Assembly (NCBI GenBank): GCA_020057535.1
Contig: JAGVFS010000020.1
Span: forward strand, 1 to 9,445
Direction: 5' to 3'
Source: Patescibacteria group bacterium
Lineage (GTDB): Bacteria; Patescibacteriota; Patescibacteriia; UBA2591; PGYQ01
DNA length: 9,445 nt
Shown here: piece after piece, positions 1 through 5,241 of the stretch
Layout of the letters: the number at the start of each line of letters is the position of its first letter
Position numbering within the stretch: the first letter of the stretch is position 1
Notes under the pieces: generated by a model
The model's input: only the letters and a program-made list of their open reading frames with translations
The model's database searches: none
Told to the model about the DNA's origin: nothing
Program-made: the position numbers and the translations under genes

Positions 1-1
1 A

Positions 2-730
2 TTATTTTAAACCAAAAATTTCTAAACTTTCTTCAAAGTCTTTTTTATTAATCTCGTGTTTCTCAAGAATTTTAATATAATTTTCTGTTTTTGGATTTTC
101 TAAAAACCCGCGGCAACCATCGCATTGTAAATTAGATTTTAAACAAACAGCTCCACATCCACCCAAAATTAAAGGACCCAAACATATTTTGCCTTTTTGA
201 AGTAGACATTCATTTTCTTCAAGCTGGCACTCATAACAAACTGGCCTTTGAGAAATTTTTGGAATTTTACCAGCTAATAATTGACAGACAGCCCAATAAA
301 ATTCCGATTTATCAATCGGACAACCAGGTAATTCAAAATCTACTGGCACATAATCTTTTAAAGGTTTAATTTCAAAATTATCAATTTTTTTTGTAAATTG
401 ATAAACATTTTTTATTATCTCGTCTTTGTCTTTATAATTTTTCATTTTTGGAACACAACCAAAACAAGCGCAAGTTCCTAAAGCGATTAAAAATTTTGTT
501 TTTTTTCTAATTTCTTTTAATTCTTTTATATTTTCTTTTGTTATTGGACTACCTTCAATAAAAACAATATCATATTTTTTAATTTTTTTTCTCTCTTTAA
601 TTAAAGGAAAATTTTCAACCTTTATGTATTTTAAAATATTCAAAAATTCCTCTCCTAAATTTAACGCTTCCACTTGACACCCAGAACAAGAAGTAAGAGA
701 AAAAAATGCAATTTTTGGTTTTGATTTCAT
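2..730 (-). CDS. hydD: [NiFe] hydrogenase small (delta) subunit, group 3b / sulfhydrogenase-like
   Basis: This protein would relay electrons by Fe-S clusters between the [NiFe] large subunit and a diaphorase module in a cytoplasmic bidirectional hydrogenase. The 242-residue protein is complete, within the family's usual length. A proximal [4Fe-4S] set is visible as C15-S-G-C18, C87 in GTCACFGC, and C137 in PGCP. Eight further cysteines (C165, C168, C175, C183, C192, C196, C203, C206) match the two extra clusters of the sulfhydrogenase delta subunit. The spacing PVCxEC...C...CLGP...GCxxxC...CxGCRG closely resembles the Pyrococcus HydD pattern as I recall it. No signal peptide or membrane segment is present. 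The start at 730 has no Shine-Dalgarno. It is the first gene of a leftward transcript, so the large subunit probably lies beyond the left edge. The beta and gamma subunits that usually precede hydD are not upstream here. Odd points are C89 and C92 next to C87, and GCPI instead of GCPP. A group 3c/3a (MvhG/FrhG-like) subunit is the main alternative. Confidence 0.9.
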   Translation of the reverse strand: MKSKPKIAFFSLTSCSGCQVEALNLGEEFLNILKYIKVENFPLIKERKKIKKYDIVFIEGSPITKENIKELKEIRKKTKFLIALGTCACFGCVPKMKNYKDKDEIIKNVYQFTKKIDNFEIKPLKDYVPVDFELPGCPIDKSEFYWAVCQLLAGKIPKISQRPVCYECQLEENECLLQKGKICLGPLILGGCGAVCLKSNLQCDGCRGFLENPKTENYIKILEKHEINKKDFEESLEIFGLK

Positions 731-778
731 AATTAGAGTATACTATACTAGTATATTATAAAAACATTAAAATATGAA
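721..778. promoter_or_regulatory. Predicted overlapping divergent promoters of hydD and hypF
   Basis: The 43-bp gap between the two divergent start codons contains the perfect 12-bp palindrome tatactagtata (744-755). Each half is a -10-like TATACT, one per strand, placed back to back. On the + strand, TTGATT (721-726) lies 17 nt before TATACT (744-749). On the - strand, TTCATA (778-773) lies 17 nt before TATACT (755-750). Predicted starts leave leaders of only about 13-20 nt, which fits the lack of Shine-Dalgarno sequences for both genes. The hypF -35 falls inside hydD coding sequence, and the hydD -35 covers the hypF start codon. The two promoters could hardly be occupied at once. A dimeric repressor could also bind the palindrome. 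The prediction is by inspection only. Confidence 0.5.
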
Positions 779-792
779 AACATTAAAATATA
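761..792 (+). repeat. Tandem 16-bp duplication across the hypF start
   Basis: The sequence aaaacattaaaatat occurs at 761-775 and again at 777-791. Including the next base it is a 16-bp tandem unit with only the last base differing (g, then a). The ATG of hypF (774-776) lies at the end of the first copy. The second copy encodes the first residues after Met (KTLKY). A replication-slippage duplication could have produced this and may have changed the leader or the N-terminus. Confidence 0.8.
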
Positions 793-2120
793 AAAACCAG
801 TCAAAAATCATAACCACCTTCTGGAAAGCTAATCACTCTCTTAGTGACATTATCAACTGTAATAATACGAATTTTTTTAAAAAACTACAACCAAACCAAA
901 TAATTCTTGCTTTGGGGGCGGAATCAGCTGGCAATTTTTCTGTTTACTTTTCTGGGAAAATTTTTTTTTCTGAAAATTTTAACGATCTTTTAGATGAAAA
1001 AAATTATAAAAATTTTCAAAAATCTGTTTTGAATTTTTTTAAAAAAAATAAAATAAAACCGACTATTATTTTAACCGATCTTCATCCACTTTATAAAACC
1101 ACTATTTTGGGTAAAAAATTAGCTAGACAATTCAAAGCAAAATACATTAAAATTCAACACCACATATCGCACATTTTCTCCGCAATTGGCGATAAAATTA
1201 TTTATAATTCTAAATCCATAATTCATAATTTATTTTTTGGCATTGCTTGCGATGGCACTGGTTATGGATTAGATGGAAAAATTTGGGGCGGAGAGATGTT
1301 TCAAGCGCAAAATGTAAAAATCAAAATGCAAAATGACAATGCAAAATGTAAAATAATGAAAAATTCTAAATTTCAAATTCAAAGAATAGGACATTTAGAA
1401 AATCAAATTATGATTGGAGGAGATTTGGCAATGAAAGAACCAGCAAGAATGTTAATAAGCATATTAGCAAAATTTTCAATGGATTCAACAAGCTCGCCAC
1501 AAGCTTTTAATTTTCAATTTTTAAATAATTCCCAAAATTCTAAATTCAAAATAAAAACAAAGAAACAATTTATATATCAATTTGTAAAAAAATATTACAC
1601 CAAAAATCAATTTGAATTGCTTTATAATCAACTTCAGCAAAATTTTAATTGCCAAGAAACTTCAAGCGCTGGTAGAATTTTAGACGCTGTTTCTATTCTT
1701 TTAGAATTTTGTAAAAATGAAAGAAATTACAAACACGAACCAATTGATTTGTTGGAAAAAAATTCCACTATTCCATATTCTGATTTAAAACCAAAAATTT
1801 TTGACTACAAACTACAAACTACAAACTATAAATTATTAAATACTACTTTTTTATTTGAATATTTAATAAAAAATTTGCATCGCGATAAAAAAAGATTAGC
1901 AGCTACCGCCCAATTATATATTGCACAAGGGCTGTATCAAATATGCCAAATGTCAAATACCAAATGTCAAATATTTTTTTCTGGCGGAATTGCTAATAAT
2001 AAAATAATTTCTTCTTATTTAAAATCAAAAAACACTTATCTAAATAAAAAAATCCCGCGAAGCGATGCTGGTTTAAGTTTCGGGCAAATTATTTATTTTT
2101 TAACAAATTCTCGGAATTAA
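774..2120 (+). CDS. hypF: HypF Kae1-like carbamoyltransferase domain only (half-length HypF)
   Basis: HypF makes carbamoyl-AMP from carbamoyl phosphate with its YrdC domain. Its Kae1-like domain transfers the carbamoyl group to the HypE C-terminal cysteine for synthesis of the [NiFe] CN ligands. This 448-residue protein has only the Kae1-like half. Visible motifs in order are ILALGAE (44-50), DLHP (102-105), QHHISH (128-133), CDGTGYGLDGKIWGGE (159-174), GGDLAMKEPARM (215-226), TSSAGRILDAV (296-306), FSGGIANN (402-409) and DAGLSFGQ (431-438). These are HypF-type, not the TobZ/NodU type. A full HypF is usually about 750 residues. The acylphosphatase, zinc-finger and YrdC domains are absent, and the 43 bp upstream cannot encode them. 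Four stretches (about residues 178-204, 253-262, 344-353 and 388-400) are low-complexity inserts encoded by 7-nt repeats. The start at 774 is the first ATG and has no Shine-Dalgarno. The 3' end overlaps convergent hypE by 21 bp. The domain assignment is firm; whether it is active in this form is uncertain. Confidence 0.88.
   Translation: MKTLKYKNQSKIITTFWKANHSLSDIINCNNTNFFKKLQPNQIILALGAESAGNFSVYFSGKIFFSENFNDLLDEKNYKNFQKSVLNFFKKNKIKPTIILTDLHPLYKTTILGKKLARQFKAKYIKIQHHISHIFSAIGDKIIYNSKSIIHNLFFGIACDGTGYGLDGKIWGGEMFQAQNVKIKMQNDNAKCKIMKNSKFQIQRIGHLENQIMIGGDLAMKEPARMLISILAKFSMDSTSSPQAFNFQFLNNSQNSKFKIKTKKQFIYQFVKKYYTKNQFELLYNQLQQNFNCQETSSAGRILDAVSILLEFCKNERNYKHEPIDLLEKNSTIPYSDLKPKIFDYKLQTTNYKLLNTTFLFEYLIKNLHRDKKRLAATAQLYIAQGLYQICQMSNTKCQIFFSGGIANNKIISSYLKSKNTYLNKKIPRSDAGLSFGQIIYFLTNSRN
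1307..1384 (+). repeat. Degenerate heptanucleotide repeat 1 in hypF
   Basis: About ten near-tandem 7-nt units are seen: gcaaaat, gtaaaaa, tcaaaat, gcaaaat, gacaat (6 nt), gcaaaat, gtaaaat, then an interruption and ttctaaa, tttcaaa, ttcaaag. They encode a Lys/Gln/Asn-rich segment (residues about 178-204). It is inserted between the WGGE and GHLE motifs, which are close together in ordinary HypF proteins. Confidence 0.75.
1531..1558 (+). repeat. Degenerate heptanucleotide repeat 2 in hypF
   Basis: Four adjacent 7-nt units are seen: cccaaaa (1531-1537), ttctaaa (1538-1544), ttcaaaa (1545-1551) and taaaaac (1552-1558). The ttctaaa and ttcaaa units are shared with the 3' part of repeat 1. They encode a variable segment containing NSKFKI. 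Confidence 0.6.
1805..1832 (+). repeat. Heptanucleotide repeat 3 in hypF (ctacaaa x3 plus ctataaa)
   Basis: Three perfect consecutive copies of ctacaaa (1805-1811, 1812-1818, 1819-1825) are followed by ctataaa (1826-1832). Because 7 is not a multiple of 3, the copies are read in different frames and give the peptide YKLQTTNYK (residues about 345-353). It falls in a poorly conserved stretch of HypF. Confidence 0.88.
1944..1971 (+). repeat. Heptanucleotide repeat 4 in hypF (tgccaaa/tgtcaaa/taccaaa)
   Basis: Four consecutive units are seen: tgccaaa (1944-1950), tgtcaaa (1951-1957), taccaaa (1958-1964) and tgtcaaa (1965-1971). A partial unit, tatcaaa, lies just upstream at 1935-1941. They encode CQMSNTKCQI, directly before the conserved FSGG motif. 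This places the insert close to the predicted nucleotide-binding core rather than at a terminus. Confidence 0.82.
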
Positions 2121-3089
2121 TTTTCCTTTTGGCATTTCAATTGGACGTAAAGAACCTAAATTTGTTTTTAAAAAAACCCCTTTGCCATTTTTAACTTCTC
2201 CAATTATTTTTGCCTCTGGATTAAATCGCTTTAAAATTTTTAAAACTTTATTTATATTTTTTGGCGAAACAGAAGCTATAAATCTGCCTTCTGAAGCCAA
2301 AGAAAAAATATCAATTCCTAAAAGTTCAGTTAAAGCAATAGTTTCTTTTTTATAGGGCAGAATTTTTTCATCTAAAATTATTTTTATTTTTGATTTATTT
2401 GCAATCTCCACAATATTAGCAGCTAACCCCCCCCTTGTTGGATCTTTGCAAGCGTTTAAATATGGTCCGACTTTTTTTAAAATTTTATTAAGCGGCTGAG
2501 TGTCACTTTTTATTTTTGTTTGATAATTAAATCTTTTAGATAAAAGCGCGATAGAATGTTCGCCTAAATCGCCAGAAGTAATGATAAAATCGCCTAATTG
2601 TGTGTTGTTATTTTTAATTATTTTTCTTGTAATTCCTATTCCTGCTGTAGTAATTTCAATTTTATCTATTTTCCCTTTTTCCATAACCTTAGTATCCCCT
2701 GTTGCTACTGGCACGCCAGCTTCACGACTCACTTGATCAATTGATTTAATAATTTTCATTAAATCAATTTGAGAAAACCCCTCTTCTATTACCATACTTA
2801 AAGAAATTCCTAATGGTTTTGCGCCCATTACAGCTAAATCATTTATGGTTCCACTGATAGCGATTTTCCCAATATCACCGCCTGGGAAAAAAATCGGATC
2901 AACAATAAAAGCATCAGTAGTAAAAACTAACTTTTCTTTTCCTAAATTAAAAACAGCTGCATCATCTTCACAATTTTGCCATTTACCTTTAAAATTTAAA
3001 ATTTTTCTAATTTCTTTTAACAACTCCCACGAAGCAGACCCTCCTGCCCCGTGATCTAATTTTATTGTTAAAGTATTATTTTTTTTCAT
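2100..3089 (-). CDS. hypE: Hydrogenase maturation protein HypE (carbamoyl dehydratase)
   Basis: HypE accepts the carbamoyl group from HypF on its C-terminal cysteine and dehydrates it with ATP to a thiocyanate. It then delivers cyanide to iron on the HypC-HypD complex. The 329-residue protein has the usual family length and is complete. It shows DHGAGG (12-17), EDDAAV (41-46), the PurM-like nucleotide-binding segment TTDAFIVDP...FPGGDIGK...GTINDLAVMGA (57-90), GDTKV (131-135), DPTRGGLA (216-223), LASEGR (264-269) and the diagnostic tail PRIC (326-329) with the acceptor Cys329. The start at 3089 gives DHGAGG its usual N-terminal position. There is no Shine-Dalgarno. The reading frame passes through a run of eight G residues at codons for RGG (plus-strand C8 at 2427-2434). 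The 3' end overlaps the hypF end on the other strand. All motifs needed for activity are visible. Confidence 0.96.
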   Translation of the reverse strand: MKKNNTLTIKLDHGAGGSASWELLKEIRKILNFKGKWQNCEDDAAVFNLGKEKLVFTTDAFIVDPIFFPGGDIGKIAISGTINDLAVMGAKPLGISLSMVIEEGFSQIDLMKIIKSIDQVSREAGVPVATGDTKVMEKGKIDKIEITTAGIGITRKIIKNNNTQLGDFIITSGDLGEHSIALLSKRFNYQTKIKSDTQPLNKILKKVGPYLNACKDPTRGGLAANIVEIANKSKIKIILDEKILPYKKETIALTELLGIDIFSLASEGRFIASVSPKNINKVLKILKRFNPEAKIIGEVKNGKGVFLKTNLGSLRPIEMPKGKLIPRIC

Positions 3090-3140
3090 TTATTTTTTTA
3101 TTAAAACTTTAAGGGAACTATATAAATAAAAATTAAAATG

Positions 3141-3170
3141 AGTATAAATAAACCATTCACTTTTTAACAA
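3141..3170 (-). promoter_or_regulatory. Predicted hypE promoter
   Basis: On the minus strand, TTGTTA (3170-3165) is followed after 18 nt by TATACT (3146-3141). The same -10 hexamer is seen in the hydD/hypF promoters. Transcription would begin near 3134 and leave a leader of about 45 nt before the hypE ATG. This is a visual match to a sigma70-type consensus in AT-rich DNA, so chance matches are possible. Confidence 0.4.
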
Positions 3171-3292
3171 TCGATAAAAGATCTTACTAAGATAATTATT
3201 TTTTTACAAATAGTTCAACTGAATAATTTGGTAGCAAATTCTTTTATGAAATTTTATCATCCCCATTCATTCTAAATGTTTTTTTGTTATTT

Positions 3293-3415
3293 TTATAATA
3301 TAGCTGTTTCTATATAGCAATTCTTTTTTATTCTAAAATCACAATCGCTCCCATTACCATGAAAATTTAATAAATGATCTTCAGGATAATCTAAAATATT
3401 TGTAATAAATTTTAT
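3293..3415 (-). pseudogene. Possible gene remnant (about 40 open codons)
   Basis: The minus strand is open from a stop just upstream of 3415 to a TAA at 3293. It reads as a protein-like peptide that includes DYPEDHLLNFHGNGSDCDFR, followed by IKKNCYIETAIL. There is no start codon before the protein-like part. The composition (His, Gly, Cys, Asp and Pro in otherwise AT-rich DNA) is less biased than the surrounding intergenic sequence. It could be the tail of a decayed gene. I do not recognise the family, and chance cannot be excluded at this length. Confidence 0.22.
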
Positions 3416-3434
3416 TTATAAAATTTATTACAAA
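3399..3434 (-). terminator. 16-bp-arm inverted repeat downstream of capA-like gene
   Basis: The arms tttgtaataaatttta (3399-3414) and taaaatttattacaaa (3419-3434) are perfect reverse complements around a 4-nt loop. The repeat lies about 48 nt past the end of the DUF3160-capA operon, where a terminator would be expected. The stem is almost all A-T with two G-C pairs, and the minus-strand sequence after it is only weakly U-rich. It is therefore not a classic intrinsic terminator, and a role in RNA 3'-end protection or protein binding is possible. Confidence 0.45.
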
Positions 3435-3481
3435 GTAACAATATCTATCTGATATAGACAAGGTATTTCTGTCTTTATGCG

Positions 3482-5236
3482 TTATTTCGCATCAACCATA
3501 ATATAGTTTTTCCCGTCAATTTTTTTAATCTCTAAATTTGCAAAATTTCCTTTTTCGCTTCGCCACTCATTTGAAAATCCCCAGTCATTCCATTTCCAAA
3601 CCGCAACATAATTTCCGTTGCATTTTAATTTCTGCAAATAATCTCCCTCAATCACAATCAAATCATTTTTTCCGTCATTGTCAATGTCGGTAATTTGAAA
3701 TTCACAGTTCGGCTCACCGAGATTAGAAGAACCCCAAACTTGTTTCATTGCGCCTCCAATAAAATCTAAAACGAAAAAATGATTTTTTATACTCATATCG
3801 TTTTCTTTTACCCAAAAAGGTTTTGATGTACCAAAATTACCAGATTTCCAAAGAGATAAATTTATATCCACAATTCCGTCATTATTTGAATCAGCAAAAA
3901 CAAAATCATCAATCCACCAATTGTTTGGCGACTGCCAAATTATTTTTAAATTTTTTACAACCACCAACCTGCCATTTTCCAATATATAATTTTCTAAAAT
4001 TAAATCATTATCCAAATCCATCTGTTTTTGTTTAAGAATAATTCCTTTGTTTTTTAAAGCTTTATCGTAAATTACCGCTTTTGTTTTCTTTTCAAAATTA
4101 TTTTTGTCGTCACTCCAAAAATAAATATCTTGATTTGTCAATAAAAATTTTAATCTTTGCAAAATTTTCTCAGCTTTCTTTAAATTTGCTATTCTTGGCT
4201 GGGCTAAATTTTCCATAACCACTGGCAAAAAAGAAATTTTACTAATTCCATCTTTTGTAAAATAAACTTTAATAACCAATCCTTCTTTTGTTTCTTGCGA
4301 CTGTGGCTGATCAAAAACAAAATTTCCCAAACTGTAAAAAATATATTTCCCTTTGTATTTTTCCATTACTTGGACGACATGAGGATGATGACCAATAATT
4401 AAATCGGCTCCAGCCTCAATCGCCGTATGAGCAAAATTCACCTGTGAATTATTTGGTTTTTGAGTATATTCAGTTCCAGCGTGCATAGAAATAATCACAA
4501 AATCAACTTTTTGTTTTGCTTCTTCTACTGCTTTAATCATTCTCTCTATTCGCATAAACGCTGTTCCTGCTCGGTTATAAGTTGCTTCATATGAAACAGG
4601 AACCACATCGCTATCATTATAAGCAAGAAAAGCAAATTTTATTCCTTTTTTCTCAATATAAACTGGTTGATTAGCTTCTTGTTCATTATTTCCAGCGCCA
4701 ACATATTTAATACCCGCTTTCGTAAGATAATTAAAAGTATCCTTAATTCCTTGCTTCCCAAAATTTAGTGTGTGATTGTTAGCCAAAGACAAAACAGAAA
4801 ATCCAGCATATTTTAACGCTTGTTCAGTACCAGGATTTGACCTAAAAATCATTTTAAAATTAGGAATTTCTGGTCCTTTCGTAATCGGCGTTTCTAAATT
4901 ACCAAAAACTAAATCCGCGCCTTTTAAATAGTCTCGTATTTTCAAAAATGGATAATTAATATCTTTTTGTTTTTTAACTATCCTTTCTACTCCTCGCGAA
5001 AAAGAAATATCACCAACCGCAATTAAAGAGACTTCCTCGCTTATTTGAGAAAGTTTCTTTTTCTGATCAGAAAAATCCAAAAAATCTTTTTCGCCTTGCG
5101 ATTGATCATTTAATATCTCTTGATTTTTAGAAAAATCTCGATTTTTAAAAAAATACAAATAGTAATTACCACTCAAAAAAACAACGGCAAGAATAAAAAT
5201 AGAAAATAAAATTATCCATGTAATTTTTTTTTGCAT
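3482..5236 (-). CDS. CapA-family (PGA_cap) protein with C-terminal Ca-binding-like extension
   Basis: The protein is 584 residues long. Residues about 6-30 form a hydrophobic N-terminal anchor, followed by a polar linker to about 68. Residues about 69-345 are a CapA/poly-gamma-glutamate-synthesis-type domain of the calcineurin-like phosphoesterase fold. Its motifs are GDISF (75-79), GNLETP (112-117), LANNH (151-155), MHAGTEY (251-257), GHHPHVVQ (282-289) and SLGNFVFD (302-309), all typical of the family. Residues about 400-584 lie outside the usual CapA length. They contain DSNNDGIVD (449-457) and DIDNDGKND (517-525) plus a weaker DLDND (407-411), resembling FG-GAP/VCBS or EF-hand-like calcium loops in a beta-rich, Trp-rich region. 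It follows the DUF3160 gene by 5 bp without its own Shine-Dalgarno, so translational coupling is likely. CapA proteins are tied to capsule or cell-surface polymers, but no capB/capC partners are present, so poly-glutamate synthesis should not be assumed. Confidence 0.85.
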   Translation of the reverse strand: MQKKITWIILFSIFILAVVFLSGNYYLYFFKNRDFSKNQEILNDQSQGEKDFLDFSDQKKKLSQISEEVSLIAVGDISFSRGVERIVKKQKDINYPFLKIRDYLKGADLVFGNLETPITKGPEIPNFKMIFRSNPGTEQALKYAGFSVLSLANNHTLNFGKQGIKDTFNYLTKAGIKYVGAGNNEQEANQPVYIEKKGIKFAFLAYNDSDVVPVSYEATYNRAGTAFMRIERMIKAVEEAKQKVDFVIISMHAGTEYTQKPNNSQVNFAHTAIEAGADLIIGHHPHVVQVMEKYKGKYIFYSLGNFVFDQPQSQETKEGLVIKVYFTKDGISKISFLPVVMENLAQPRIANLKKAEKILQRLKFLLTNQDIYFWSDDKNNFEKKTKAVIYDKALKNKGIILKQKQMDLDNDLILENYILENGRLVVVKNLKIIWQSPNNWWIDDFVFADSNNDGIVDINLSLWKSGNFGTSKPFWVKENDMSIKNHFFVLDFIGGAMKQVWGSSNLGEPNCEFQITDIDNDGKNDLIVIEGDYLQKLKCNGNYVAVWKWNDWGFSNEWRSEKGNFANLEIKKIDGKNYIMVDAK

Positions 5237-5241
5237 TTATT

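Larger units (their letters stand above)
3090..3481. other. 392-bp intergenic region between hypE and capA-like gene
   Basis: This is the longest gene-free stretch of the window. Next to hypE it holds the predicted hypE promoter (3141-3170). Further right come a possible decayed minus-strand frame (3293-3415) and a long inverted repeat (3399-3434). Short weak hairpins also occur: atatag/ctatat near 3300-3317, agaca/tgtct at 3456-3474, and atgcg/cgcat at 3477-3492 across the capA stop codon. I see no tRNA, no intact reading frame of credible size and no insertion-sequence ends. Confidence 0.7.

Noticed and set aside
1308..1971. CRISPR array inside hypF
   Set aside because: The repeats are 7 nt long, degenerate and nearly tandem, without spacers of regular length, and they are part of an open coding frame.
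774..2120. Identity as a TobZ/NodU-type O-carbamoyltransferase or as TsaD/Kae1
   Set aside because: The motifs QHHISH, CDGTGYGLDGKIWGGE and GGDLAMKEPARM are characteristic of HypF, and the gene sits between hydD and hypE.
2845..3054. 69-codon plus-strand open frame opposite hypE
   Set aside because: It lies entirely antisense to the highly conserved N-terminal part of hypE, has no ribosome binding site, and its peptide shows no family motif.
3477..3492. Hairpin atgcg/cgcat across the capA stop codon as a terminator
   Set aside because: The stem is only 5 bp, there is no following T-run on the minus strand, and a much longer inverted repeat lies further downstream.
3823..4035. Plus-strand open frame opposite the capA-like gene
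   Set aside because: It is antisense to the C-terminal extension and has no start context or recognisable domain.
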